This document shows positions 45,354 to 55,325 of a stretch of DNA of 64,000 nt, piece by piece. Numbering within the stretch: the first letter of the stretch is position 1; every line of letters begins with the position of its first letter. The DNA comes from Dyella monticola (lineage in GTDB: Bacteria > Pseudomonadota > Gammaproteobacteria > Xanthomonadales > Rhodanobacteraceae). Location: contig NZ_QRBE01000001.1 of the NCBI RefSeq assembly GCF_003363155.1, positions 372,001-436,000 on the forward strand, written 5' to 3'. The notes under the pieces are model-generated. The model worked only from the letters and a program-made list of their open reading frames with translations. It searched no databases and was not told the origin of the DNA. A program made the position numbers and the translations under genes.

Positions 45354-45425
45354 ATTTTTGCGCGTTGCAGCACTAGACGTGTCCGGCAAGCGCTGTCAGG
45401 CTGGGGCTTCCTGTCTGGAGCCGCC

Positions 45426-46811
45426 ATGAACCCGCAAGCCCTCGCCGACCTGTCCAGCCGCCTGCCCGAGCTTCGCCTGCTCACCGAGCCCGGCGATCTG
45501 GAGCACTACGGTCGCGACTGGACCCGGCGCTGGACCCCGGCCCCGCTGGCGATCGCACTGCCAGCCTCTATCGAGGAGGTGCAGGAGATCGTGCGTTGGG
45601 CCAACCATCATCGCGTGGCCATCGTGCCTTCCGGTGGTCGTACAGGCCTTTCGGGCGGCGCGGTGGCGGCCAACGGCGAGCTGGTGCTGAGTCTTGCGCG
45701 CATGAACCGGGTGTTAGGTTTCGATGCGGTTGACCGTACCCTGACCGTGCAGCCGGGCATTGCGCTGGAGGCCGTGCACACAGCCGCGCGTGAGCATGGT
45801 CTGATCTATCCGGTCGATTTCGCCGCGCGCGGTTCGTGCTCGATCGGCGGTAATATCGCGACCAATGCAGGCGGCATCCGCGTGATCCGTTACGGCAACA
45901 CCCGCGAGTGGATCGCCGGATTGAAGGTGGTGACGGGCCTGGGCGAGCTGTTGCATCTGAACCGTGGGTTGATCAAGAACTCCAGCGGCTACGATTTGCG
46001 CCAACTGATGGTCGGCTCGGAGGGCACGCTGGGCATTGTGGTGGAAGCCACGCTTCGTCTCACCGATCCGCCGCCGGCGTCGCACGTGATGCTGCTTGCA
46101 CTGCCGGACATGCAGGCGTTGATGCAGGTGTTTGCGTTGTTCCGCGAGCGATTGTCGTTGCAGGCATTCGAGTTCTTTACCGACGTCGCCTTGAAGCATG
46201 TGCTTGCACATGGCGCGCAGCGCGCTATCGAGGGAGATTATCCGTACTACGTCGTGACGGAATTCGATGCAGCGGACGAGCGTGCGCAAGAAGTGGCGCT
46301 GGCCGTATTCGAGCAAGGTCTGGAACAAGGCTTGATCGCCGATGGTGTGATGGCGCAAAGCGACGCGCAAGCTGCGGCGCTATGGCGGTTGCGCGAAGGC
46401 ATCACGGAAAGTCTCGCACCCCACAAGCCCTACAAGAATGATATTTCCGTACGCATCGGTGCCGTACCGGTGTTTCTGCAGGACATACAAGCGCTGCTTG
46501 CGCATGAGTATCCGCATATGGAAGTGGTGTGGTTCGGTCATATTGGCGACGGCAATCTGCATATCAACGTGCTCAAGCCGGCATCGCTTTCCGATGCGGA
46601 CTTCATCGCGCAATGCGAACACGTCACCCAGCGACTGGCGGAAACCTTGCACCGACATGGAGGCAGCATTTCTGCTGAGCACGGCATTGGTTTAGTGAAG
46701 CGGGCGTACCTGGAAAGCACGCGCAGTGCGGCGGAAATCGCGCTGATGCGTGGGGTGAAGACGGTGTTCGATCCGAATGGGATTCTCAATCCCGGCAAGT
46801 TGTTCGCTTGA
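45426..46811 (+). CDS. FAD-binding oxidase, D-2-hydroxyglutarate dehydrogenase-like
   Basis: A 461-residue flavoenzyme of the VAO/FAD_binding_4 family. The N-terminal FAD domain has VPSGGRTGLSGGAV, DFAARGSCSIGGNIATNAGG and GSEGTLGIVVEATLRL. The C-terminal FAD-oxidase_C domain has the metal-binding WFGHIGDGNLHINVL and SAEHGIGLVKR. It is of the single-subunit D-2-hydroxyacid dehydrogenase group (D2HGDH/GlcD/Dld2). Divergence from serA supports D-2-hydroxyglutarate as substrate, because SerA can make that compound; this matches the coupling reported in Pseudomonas. Glycolate or D-lactate remain alternatives. The start is the ATG at 45426. Confidence 0.85.
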   Translation: MNPQALADLSSRLPELRLLTEPGDLEHYGRDWTRRWTPAPLAIALPASIEEVQEIVRWANHHRVAIVPSGGRTGLSGGAVAANGELVLSLARMNRVLGFDAVDRTLTVQPGIALEAVHTAAREHGLIYPVDFAARGSCSIGGNIATNAGGIRVIRYGNTREWIAGLKVVTGLGELLHLNRGLIKNSSGYDLRQLMVGSEGTLGIVVEATLRLTDPPPASHVMLLALPDMQALMQVFALFRERLSLQAFEFFTDVALKHVLAHGAQRAIEGDYPYYVVTEFDAADERAQEVALAVFEQGLEQGLIADGVMAQSDAQAAALWRLREGITESLAPHKPYKNDISVRIGAVPVFLQDIQALLAHEYPHMEVVWFGHIGDGNLHINVLKPASLSDADFIAQCEHVTQRLAETLHRHGGSISAEHGIGLVKRAYLESTRSAAEIALMRGVKTVFDPNGILNPGKLFA

Positions 46812-46856
46812 GCCTCAGGTTATCCCTCCGCTGGACCCAGGGATTGCCTGGGGTGA

Positions 46857-47948
<1,092 letters not shown>

Positions 47949-47975
47949 CAGTAATTTTGCATCGCTAGCGTGTCG

Positions 47976-48602
47976 TCATTCCGCCGTCGGCAACTGCTTG
48001 GTCCCAAAAATTTTGTCGCCCGCATCACCCAGCCCCGGCAAGATGTAACCGTGCTCATTGAGCCGCTCATCGATCGCCGCGGTGTAGATTTCGATATCCG
48101 GATGCGTGGCCTCGATGCGCTTCAAACCTTCCGGCGCGGCCACCAGGAACAATCCCTTGATGCGCTTGCATCCAGCCGCTTTGAGCATGTCTACGGTCGC
48201 CACCAGGGTGCCGGCGGTGGCCAACATCGGATCGACGATCAGGGCGATGCGCTCATCCATGCGGCCGGTGAGCTTTTCGTAATAAGCCATGGGTTGCAGC
48301 GTCTGTTCGTCGCGTTGCAGGCCCACTACCCCTACTTTTGCCGATGGGATCAGCTCCAGCACACCGGGCAACATGCCCAGGCCAGCACGCAGAATCGGCA
48401 CGATGGTGATTTTCTTGCCCTTGATCTGCTCGATGCGAACAGGGCCTGCCCAACCATCGATGTGTGCTTGGACCGTTTCCAGATCCTTGGTGGCTTCATA
48501 CGTCAGCAGAGAAGCGACTTCCGAAGCCAGCTCACGAAATTCCTTGGTGCTGATGCCGGCGCGGCGCATCAGGCCAAGCTTGTGTTGAATCAAAGGATGG
48601 CG
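47976..48602 (-). CDS. upp: Uracil phosphoribosyltransferase
   Basis: About 208 residues, the length of E. coli Upp, beginning [19 protein letters not shown]. That ATG lies at 48620, so the complete coding span is 47976-48620; the coordinates given here end 18 bases short of it. The PRPP-binding loop is [12 protein letters not shown]; the uracil-binding C-terminal region [17 protein letters not shown] is complete. It converts uracil and PRPP to UMP in the cytoplasm. It is convergent with pip with only 27 bp between, and has no xanthine/uracil permease next to it. Confidence 0.9.
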   Translation of the reverse strand, partial: RHPLIQHKLGLMRRAGISTKEFRELASEVASLLTYEATKDLETVQAHIDGWAGPVRIEQIKGKKITIVPILRAGLGMLPGVLELIPSAKVGVVGLQRDEQTLQPMAYYEKLTGRMDERIALIVDPMLATAGTLVATVDMLKAAGCKRIKGLFLVAAPEGLKRIEATHPDIEIYTAAIDERLNEHGYILPGLGDAGDKIFGTKQLPTAE

Positions 48603-48663
48603 AACTTCGACGATCTTCATACCGGCATGCACATGAAGGGGTTTGCACAAGCATAGCCGGAAA

Positions 48664-48691
48664 CGAAAAAGGCGCCGTTTTCAGCGGCGCC
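48664..48691 (-). terminator. Intrinsic terminator of the PsiF-like gene
   Basis: Read on the minus strand, GGCGCCGC, loop, GCGGCGCC-type stem (48671-48691; GGCGCCG pairs with CGGCGCC) followed by TTTTTCGTTT (48661-48670). It lies 25 bp after the stop at 48716 and before upp. Confidence 0.85.
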
Positions 48692-48715
48692 TGGAATGTC
48701 GAGGAGAGTAACGCC

Positions 48716-49030
48716 TCAATGAGCTTTCATGCAGGCGCTGACCGCACTCTTGTAATCGGCGCCTTTCTTGCCGGCGTTTTCCTTGGCACATGCCGCCATA
48801 TGCTGCTGGGACGTCATTTTGGCAGGCGCGGCGGCGGTGGTATCTCCCTTCATGCAGCTGCTGACGGCGCTCTTGTAGTCGGCGCCGGTCTTGCCTTTGG
48901 CGGCGTGGCTGCAATCGGCCATTTTCTGCTGCGATGAAGAAAGAGGTTTGCTTTGCGGTGTGGCGCCGAAAGCGGCGGTGGCGAAGACCAGCGAGACGCT
49001 GGCGAAGAGAAGGCTCAGACGCATGGACAT
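48716..49030 (-). CDS. PsiF-repeat periplasmic protein
   Basis: 104 residues. A Sec signal peptide (about 1-22, ending AFGA) is followed by two copies of the PsiF repeat: MADCSHAAKGKTGADYKSAVSSCMK and MAACAKENAGKKGADYKSAVSACMK, each with two Cys that could form disulfides. E. coli PsiF is phosphate-starvation inducible but of unknown function; regulation here is not evident. The ATG at 49030 has an alternative internal ATG two codons on. GGAGGAAGC lies just upstream on the minus strand. Confidence 0.88.
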   Translation of the reverse strand: MSMRLSLLFASVSLVFATAAFGATPQSKPLSSSQQKMADCSHAAKGKTGADYKSAVSSCMKGDTTAAAPAKMTSQQHMAACAKENAGKKGADYKSAVSACMKAH

Positions 49031-49161
49031 GATGCTTCCTCCTGGAGGGTGACCGGCCGTGGTACCGGCCAGCGCAGTCTATGCCGAGCGAAAGAGCAGG
49101 GGAACGAGGAGCGCCCCATTTGCAGCGCTTTACCCTCATTCCCAGCCAGCGGCCTTTCGAA

Positions 49162-50658
49162 TCAGGCTGCTTGCGCCTCGCTCTTGCGCGGCCCTTCAAG
49201 CAAGGCATGACGCACGCGATCGATCACCATGTCCACTTCCGCCCCAGTGATCGTGAAGTGCGGGGTGAAACGCAGCGAATTGACGCCGCCGTGGATCACG
49301 CCAATGCCGCGTTCGCGCAGGTATTCCTCGGTGGAACCGGCGCCGTAGCACTTGAACTGCGGTGCCAGCTCGCAGGAGAACAAAAGGCCAGTGCCCTGTA
49401 CCTTGGTGATCAGGCCGCCCAGTTCATCCTTCAGTTCATTGAGCTTGTCGACAAACTCCTTGCCGCGCATGCGGATGTTGCTGCGCACCTCGTCGGTAAG
49501 CTGTTCCAACGTCGCCAACGCCACGTCGAGCGCGCGCGGGTTGGCGGTCATGGTATTGCCGTAGATGCCCTTGCGATAAAGGCCCGCTACGCGTTCGCCC
49601 ACCGCAAGCACCGACAACGGATATTGGCCTGCGTTGAGCGCTTTGGAAAAGGTCTCCATATCCGGCGGCGCCAGCTTTTCGAAACCGGGGTAATCGATGA
49701 TCGACAGCACGCCGTGTGCACGCAGGCCGGCTTGGATGGAGTCGACCAGCAGCAAGGAGCCGTGCGATTCGGTCAGCTCGCGTGCCGCCTGATAGAACGC
49801 CGGCGTTACGGAGCGGCCCGGGTCGCCTTCGCCCATCACCGGCTCAAGGAACATCGCTTCGATGAACCAGCCATGCTTGTCCGCGTCGGCAAACACGGCT
49901 TCCAGTTGTGCCGTGTCGTACGGCGCAACAGTCAGCAGTGTGTCTTCATGGCGATAGCTCGCCAGATGCTGCACATACGTGCGGCGCGAGGAATCCGAAT
50001 ACAGCGCCGGTCGATCGGTGCGGCCATGGAACGCGCCTTTCACGGCAATGCGCTTGATGGTGCGTCCGGCGTAACGCGCGCCCGGATCGGTCATCAGCTT
50101 GGCATTCACGTCAGCGATGCGGCAGGCCAGGCCCACCGACTCGGAACCGGAATTCAGGCACAGGTAGCGCGTATACGGATTGCTGCCGCGGTTGCGACCC
50201 AGCTCGCGATCCAGCGCGCGCGCGAAACGCATTTGCGACACGCTCGGGGTCATCACGTTCGCCATCACTTGCGGACGCGCCAGCGCGGCATCGATGGCAG
50301 CGTTATTGTGACCGAAACCCAGCATGCCGTAGCCGCCGTTGTCGTGCACCACCGCACCTTTGAGCGTCACGATCCACGGTCCGCGCGCTGCCGCCGGCAT
50401 GTATGGATTCACCGCGTCGTCCGGATAGAAATTGACGAGCTCATGCTGTGACTGGGTCAGTTGCTCGGCTTCATCCAGCTTGAGGAAATCGCCAAGGTCC
50501 GTGCGCAATTGGCGATGGCGTGCGACAGCGTCGGCAACCGCCTGGACAAGGTGTGGATCCAGCGCGGCCATGCGCTCGATGGTGGCGTCGTCAAGGCCCG
50601 TGGTCCGCGGCTTTCCGCCAAATTCGCGCAGTTCGCGCAGCTGATCGATGACACCCAT
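49162..50658 (-). CDS. Class III PLP-dependent aminotransferase
   Basis: A 498-residue fold-type I aminotransferase. Recognisable segments are GFGHNNAAIDAAL, the cofactor-phosphate motif NSGSESVG, KGAFHGRT, EPVMGEGDP, the pyridine-N Asp in LLLVDSIQAGL (usual DEIQTG), and the Schiff-base Lys in FSKALNAGQYPL. RFTPHFTI near the end is typical of the class. Substrate specificity (ornithine, lysine, diaminobutyrate or another omega-amine) cannot be decided. ATG 50658 with GAGGAGA is the start; a longer frame to 50919 is not conserved. Confidence 0.85.
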   Translation of the reverse strand: MGVIDQLRELREFGGKPRTTGLDDATIERMAALDPHLVQAVADAVARHRQLRTDLGDFLKLDEAEQLTQSQHELVNFYPDDAVNPYMPAAARGPWIVTLKGAVVHDNGGYGMLGFGHNNAAIDAALARPQVMANVMTPSVSQMRFARALDRELGRNRGSNPYTRYLCLNSGSESVGLACRIADVNAKLMTDPGARYAGRTIKRIAVKGAFHGRTDRPALYSDSSRRTYVQHLASYRHEDTLLTVAPYDTAQLEAVFADADKHGWFIEAMFLEPVMGEGDPGRSVTPAFYQAARELTESHGSLLLVDSIQAGLRAHGVLSIIDYPGFEKLAPPDMETFSKALNAGQYPLSVLAVGERVAGLYRKGIYGNTMTANPRALDVALATLEQLTDEVRSNIRMRGKEFVDKLNELKDELGGLITKVQGTGLLFSCELAPQFKCYGAGSTEEYLRERGIGVIHGGVNSLRFTPHFTITGAEVDMVIDRVRHALLEGPRKSEAQAA

Positions 50659-50844
50659 GACTACTCTCCTCGAATCTGACAGCGCCTCGCGCCCAACGCG
50701 AAGCAGGCCGGCAGGATGTGCTTTGTGCGTGGAGGGCCCGTAAGGCCCCGGGGCCGATGCGCCCGTTCGCACTGCGTCGCGTATGGGGAAACCGCTGACG
50801 CCAGGCAAGGATAACTGGTGGGAAAGGGCGGCGGTACCCCCAGG

Positions 50845-50858
50845 ATGACGGCTGTCAT
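50845..50858. promoter_or_regulatory. Inverted repeat ATGAC-GGCT-GTCAT, candidate DesR-type operator
   Basis: A perfect 5-bp dyad with a 4-bp centre, 72 bp upstream of the ABC ATPase start. A compact 14-bp dyad of this sort suits a NarL/DesR-family dimer, and the operon it precedes ends with a DesK/DesR pair. Autoregulation of the operon is inferred. Confidence 0.5.
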
Positions 50859-50930
50859 ATCGGATCGCTGACGCCGGCAACTGCGCAAAAACGCTTGCCA
50901 TGTCTACGCTGCAATGCAAGGAGGCTCATC

Positions 50931-51845
50931 ATGCATACGCAAACTGATGTCGTGGCCCGTCTTTGTGGCGCGGTCAAACGTTACGGTTCCCTTACCGCCC
51001 TGGATGGCGTGGATCTCGTGTTGCAGCGCGGCGAACTGCTGGCAGTGCTAGGCCCTAACGGTGCCGGTAAAAGTACCAGCATCAGCCTGCTGCTCGGTCT
51101 GATGGAGCCTGACCAAGGGCGCGCCGAGCTGTTTGGCATGGACCCCGTTCAGATTGATGCGTGCCGCCGCATTGGCGTGATGCTGCAATCGGCCATGCTG
51201 CCGGCCACGTTGCAGGTGGGTGAATTGCTTCGCCTGGTGTCCAGCTACTACCCCAATCCACGCCCGTTGGAAGAAAGCGCGGCCCTGGCGGGTGTCGGCG
51301 ACCTGCTCAAACGCCCTTACGGCAAGCTGTCGGGTGGCCAGCAGCGCCGCGTGCAATTCGCGCTGGCGTTGTGTGGGCGGCCGGAACTCTTGTTCCTGGA
51401 TGAACCCACCGTCGGCATGGATATCGATGCGCGTCGCAAGCTGTGGGCGGCGATGCGTGCGCTGGTTGCAGAAGGATGCTCGGTCGTCCTGACTACACAC
51501 TATCTGGAAGAAGCCGAAGCGCTCGCGCAACGCGTCATCGTGATGGCGAAAGGACGCGTGCTGAGCGACGGCAGTGTCGATGCGTTGCGCGCGCGCGTAC
51601 CGCTCACGCACATACGCTGCGTGACAGATCTCCATGCCGATGTGATTGCCAACTGGCCACAGGTGGTATCCGCTGAACGCGACGGCACACGTATGCGCAT
51701 CAGCACCAGCGCGGCCGAACATGTGCTGCGGCGTCTGCTTGACGCTGACGCATCGCTCAGTGAGCTGGAGGTGCAGCGCGCGAGCCTCGCCGATGCATTC
51801 ACGGCATTGACGAACGAAGAAACCGTTGAACAGGAGGCTGCGTGA
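50931..51845 (+). CDS. ABC transporter ATP-binding protein (ABC-2 exporter, DesKR-linked)
   Basis: 304 residues. Walker A GPNGAGKST, Q-loop, signature KLSGGQQRRVQFALAL, Walker B LLFLDEPTVGMD and H-loop TTHYLEEAE are complete; a 75-residue C-terminal extension follows. ATG 50931 has AAGGAGG. The stop overlaps the next start (GTGATG). It is the first gene of a four-gene operon: ATPase, permease, DesK kinase and DesR regulator. Such modules commonly export lipids, antimicrobial peptides or toxic compounds in response to membrane state; the substrate here is unknown. Confidence 0.9.
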   Translation: MHTQTDVVARLCGAVKRYGSLTALDGVDLVLQRGELLAVLGPNGAGKSTSISLLLGLMEPDQGRAELFGMDPVQIDACRRIGVMLQSAMLPATLQVGELLRLVSSYYPNPRPLEESAALAGVGDLLKRPYGKLSGGQQRRVQFALALCGRPELLFLDEPTVGMDIDARRKLWAAMRALVAEGCSVVLTTHYLEEAEALAQRVIVMAKGRVLSDGSVDALRARVPLTHIRCVTDLHADVIANWPQVVSAERDGTRMRISTSAAEHVLRRLLDADASLSELEVQRASLADAFTALTNEETVEQEAA

Positions 51846-52642
51846 TGAACAGTGGATCGATATCGGCCGCGCACACGACATTGCAATCAAGCGGCATGAG
51901 TGCTTCTCGCGTGATCGGCGCGTACGTCGCCGAGGCGCGTAGCGAATGCATCCGCTACATGCGTGCGCCGGGGTTCATGTTGCCGATCTTGCTGTTTCCA
52001 ACGATGTTCTATTTGCTCTTCGGCATTGTCATGGGTAAGTCCGAAGGGGCCGATGCCGCGCGATATCTGCTGGTGAGCTACGGGGTGTTTGGCGTGATGA
52101 GTCCCGGCTTGTTCGGCTTCGGTGTCTCGCTGGCGCTGGAACGCGATGGCGGTCTGCTCACCTATAAGCGTGCGCTACCCATGCCGCCCGGCGCGTATCT
52201 GCTCGGCAAGATGCTGATGGCGATGGCCGCCGCGGCCGTAGTGATCCTGTTGCTGCTCGGCATGGGCTTGGCATTGGGCCATCTTGCGTTGTCCCTGCAG
52301 CAGATGGGCCTGATGTTATTGACCGGCACGCTTGGCGTGTTGCCGTTCTGCGCGCTGGGTATGCTGGTGGGTACCCTGATCAAGGGGCAGGGCGCGCCGG
52401 GCATGCTCAACCTGGTCTATCTGCCGATGTCGTTCCTTTCCGGCTTGTGGATTCCCATCACCATGCTGCCGAAAGTCTTGCAGCAGCTCGCGCCCATCTG
52501 GCCGAGCTACCACCTCGATCAGATCGGGCTCGCGGCGGTGGGGTTACAGCATGGCGGCATGGCGAAACATGTCGTGATATTGATGGGTTTTGCCGCGGTA
52601 TTCTTCATTGCCGCAGTGCGCAGGCTGCGGCGCTACGGTTGA
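51845..52642 (+). CDS. ABC-2 type permease
   Basis: 265 residues with six transmembrane helices: about 45-65, 80-105, 125-155, 160-185, 190-210 and 235-258. MSFLSGLWIPITMLP, before the last helix, is typical of ABC-2 permeases. The start is taken as ATG 51845, seven bases after AGGAGG and overlapping the ATPase stop by one base; a GTG one codon earlier is possible. It partners with the ATPase at 50931. Confidence 0.88.
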   Translation: MNSGSISAAHTTLQSSGMSASRVIGAYVAEARSECIRYMRAPGFMLPILLFPTMFYLLFGIVMGKSEGADAARYLLVSYGVFGVMSPGLFGFGVSLALERDGGLLTYKRALPMPPGAYLLGKMLMAMAAAAVVILLLLGMGLALGHLALSLQQMGLMLLTGTLGVLPFCALGMLVGTLIKGQGAPGMLNLVYLPMSFLSGLWIPITMLPKVLQQLAPIWPSYHLDQIGLAAVGLQHGGMAKHVVILMGFAAVFFIAAVRRLRRYG

Positions 52643-52686
52643 AGTACGATGGGGCGTAACGTGCCGGCGGCGCGGGGAAGGTGACC

Positions 52687-53880
52687 ATGACTATCATCGC
52701 AGCGATTCGCACCTGGTTCGTGCCGGCACCCGATTCCTACGCTGCAGGCAGCGTGCGCAAGGGCAAGTCCCCCTGGATAGACGCGGTCCATTTATTGTGG
52801 TCGGTGTGGATTTTCATCACGCCGATGTTTGACCACTTCACGTGGTTGTGGGCATGGCTCACGCTGGCGTCCTATCCGGTATTTTTGGCGTTGTTCGCCA
52901 AAAGCGTGGTTGCACCCCGCAAGGATGTGGGCATCTACGCATCCGGCATGCTGCTGTTGGCGTTGGGTTTGTTGCCGTGGTATCCCAGCGGTCTGACCTA
53001 TTTCGTGTTCGGTTGCGTGATGGCACGCAGTTGCTCGACGAGTTTCCACAAATACCTGGCATTCATCGCCGTCATGAATGCGGCATGCCTGTTGGAGACA
53101 TGGTTGCTGCACTACGCGTGGCAGGCTGTGGTGTCCATTCCCGTGGTGTGTTTCACCATCGGCCTGGTCAACGCGGCCGAACGCATCAGCGATGAAAAAA
53201 CCGCCCAGCTCAAGCTTTCGCATGACGAGGTGCGCAGGCTTGCGGCCACCGCCGAACGCGAGCGCATCGGCCGCGATCTGCACGATCTGCTGGGGCATAC
53301 CTTGTCGCTGATCACATTGAAGCTGGAGCTTTCACGCAAACTATTCGATCGCGACAGCGAGGCCGCGCGTCGCGAGCTTGAAGATGCCGAGCGCGTCGCG
53401 CGCCACGCTCTGGCGGAAGTGCGCGCAGCGGTTACCGGCATCCGTTCCACCGATCTGGCCGCCGAACTTGCCTCGGCGCGACTGCTGCTGGAGTCCTCGG
53501 CCGTACATCTGGATTACGGCAACCTGCCCGATTCATTGCCGCAAGAGGTGGAGCGCACGCTGGCCCTGGTCATTCGCGAAGCCACGACCAATATTCATCG
53601 GCACGCAGGCGCTACCGAGGCCAGCGTGCGCTTTACCCGCACACCGGAAAAACTGGACATGCAGATTTGCGATAACGGGAAAGGCGGGCTCGCCTCCCAC
53701 GGTAACGGTGTAAGCGGCATGTGCGAGCGCATACGCGCCATTGGCGGAACCTTGCAGATCGAATCACCCTCGCGTCGCGGTACGCGCCTGATGATCAGCG
53801 TGCCATTGCGGATGCAAAAAACCACCGCTGTGATGGGGGCCTCCCCACAGACCGGCTATGTCACGGGAAGCGCCGCATGA
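52687..53880 (+). CDS. DesK-type sensor histidine kinase
   Basis: 397 residues. The first 175 contain four to five membrane helices without a periplasmic domain, as in the thermosensor DesK. HisKA_3 has ERERIGRDLHDLLGHTLSLITLKLEL, in which the His after DL is phosphorylated. The HATPase_c domain has IREATTNIHRHAGAT (N-box), DNGKGG (G1) and GNGVSGMCERI (G2). The stop overlaps the start of the regulator gene by four bases (ATGA). It probably senses membrane state and controls the upstream exporter; this is inference from family and operon. Confidence 0.9.
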   Translation: MTIIAAIRTWFVPAPDSYAAGSVRKGKSPWIDAVHLLWSVWIFITPMFDHFTWLWAWLTLASYPVFLALFAKSVVAPRKDVGIYASGMLLLALGLLPWYPSGLTYFVFGCVMARSCSTSFHKYLAFIAVMNAACLLETWLLHYAWQAVVSIPVVCFTIGLVNAAERISDEKTAQLKLSHDEVRRLAATAERERIGRDLHDLLGHTLSLITLKLELSRKLFDRDSEAARRELEDAERVARHALAEVRAAVTGIRSTDLAAELASARLLLESSAVHLDYGNLPDSLPQEVERTLALVIREATTNIHRHAGATEASVRFTRTPEKLDMQICDNGKGGLASHGNGVSGMCERIRAIGGTLQIESPSRRGTRLMISVPLRMQKTTAVMGASPQTGYVTGSAA

Positions 53881-54479
53881 TCCGCGTATTGCTCGCCGAG
53901 GACCAGGCGATGGTGCGCGGTGCCTTATCGGCGCTGCTCAACCTCGAATCGGACATCGAAGTGCTCGGCTCCGTATCTGACGGCGAAACGGCGTGGCGCG
54001 AGGTGCAACGACTCAAGCCGGACGTGCTCGTTACCGACATCGAAATGCCAGGCATAACCGGGCTGGAACTGGCGCAGCGCGTGCACCGCCATGAGCTGCC
54101 GGTGAAATGCGTGATCGTCACCACCTTTGCGCGACCCGGCTTTCTGCGGCGCGCACTGGATGCAGGCGTATCGGGCTATTTGCTGAAAGATGCGCCGGCT
54201 GAGAACCTGGCCGAAGCGCTGCGCACCGTGTATCGCGGCGGCCGTTCGATCGATCCACAGCTTGCGTTGGAGGCCTGGTCGGAAGCCGATCCATTGAACG
54301 ATCGCGAACGGCAGGTACTGCGCTTGGCCGGAGAAGGGCAATCGGCAACCGATATTGCCGCCAAGCTCAACCTCTCACACGGCACGGTGCGTAACTATCT
54401 TTCCGAGGCGATCGGCAAATTGGGTGCGGCCAATCGCATCGAGGCCTATCGCCTGGCGCGGCAGAAGGGGTGGTTGTAA
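53877..54479 (+). CDS. DesR/NarL-family response regulator
   Basis: 200 residues. The receiver domain has EDQ at 8-10, phospho-acceptor Asp54 in VLVTDIEMPGITGLE, TTFARPG and YLLKDAP. The LuxR-type helix-turn-helix (about 138-198) has LNDRERQVLRLAGEGQSATDIAAKLNLSHGTVRNYLSEAIGKLGA. It is translationally coupled to the kinase gene. The inverted repeat at 50845-50858 is its most likely site. The operon ends here; the next 233 bp contain no gene I can support and are less GC-rich than the rest. Confidence 0.92.
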   Translation: MIRVLLAEDQAMVRGALSALLNLESDIEVLGSVSDGETAWREVQRLKPDVLVTDIEMPGITGLELAQRVHRHELPVKCVIVTTFARPGFLRRALDAGVSGYLLKDAPAENLAEALRTVYRGGRSIDPQLALEAWSEADPLNDRERQVLRLAGEGQSATDIAAKLNLSHGTVRNYLSEAIGKLGAANRIEAYRLARQKGWL

Positions 54480-54712
54480 CTGTCACCGCCGGTCTCGAAT
54501 ATGGGTTCCGTCCGCGTTGCGGTGTTATCTCAACGCACCAGGCAGACTCGAACACCGTCATTGCATGCCCCATTGTGTGCAGTATGAACGCTTGGCGATT
54601 TGGGTACTTCGGTGTTTGCTCGAATGCGTTGCGCGGCACGCTACGAAATCTATGCGCTGATGGTGCCAAAGTATGCCGAAAGGTGTTTCGGAAAAGTGCT
54701 TGTAGTGGGGTT

Positions 54713-55325
54713 TTAATTGTCGGGTACGAAGGGTTTTGCGAGTTGGAGTGTAATCAGGTAGCGGTTTTTATCAGGGTTGCTATCGTGTGAGAAGCAGCGG
54801 ATATCCAGCACAATTTGCAGTTTGTCTTCGGCTTGCCAGTACGTGATCGGATTTTTGCAACGCCGGATCCCCGCGCGTGTGGCAGGCGTGTCTTCAATGG
54901 GGGGGGCTATCCGAAACCAAAATCGGTCTCCACCCCCCTCGGCGGAACTGGTTTTGGAGGTCGATCAGGACGCGCATGGATGCGTCGAGGGGCAGGGTTT
55001 CTTTCTGAGGCGAAAGCGTTACGTCGTAAACATTACCTTCGCGCTCAACGCCAGGGGTGAGGAATTTAGCCGCAGGGGTAGTGAATCCGTAGATAGGGTC
55101 ATTGAAGCGGAATATTGCCGGTCGCGTGACGTAAAGACTGATGAAATTCCATTCTGTCATGGGTGGAAGGGTGGAGCGGGACTGTGCGCGGACCTGCTCG
55201 TAAGGCTCACCGATGGCGTTCAATATGACGATATCGGTAGGGCGAAGCCATGCATGGATGGCATAGGCTGTTGTAGCGCCAAGAACAACAGCCATGCTCC
55301 ATACAATTAAACGATAGCGCTTCAT
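54713..55325 (-). pseudogene. Membrane-anchored hypothetical protein, frame broken at a G8 tract
   Basis: The frame starts at ATG 55325, with a hydrophobic N-terminal helix (about 6-27), and as written stops at 54894 after 143 residues, immediately after a run of eight G (54899-54906, C8 in the coding strand). Removing one base joins it to a second open frame running to TAA at 54713, adding about 61 residues with coherent sequence such as YWQAEDKLQIVLDIRCFSHD and NRYLITLQL. The full product would be about 203 residues. This is a tract-length change: phase variation, a recent mutation or a sequencing error. The ATG overlaps the stop of the upstream gene by 4 bp, so the two form an operon. I know no family for it. 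Confidence 0.6.

Noticed and set aside
54470-54790. Plus-strand frame of 106 codons after the DesR-type regulator
   Set aside because: It overlaps the regulator stop, has no ribosome binding site or domain, and runs antisense to the restored 3' part of the frameshifted gene.
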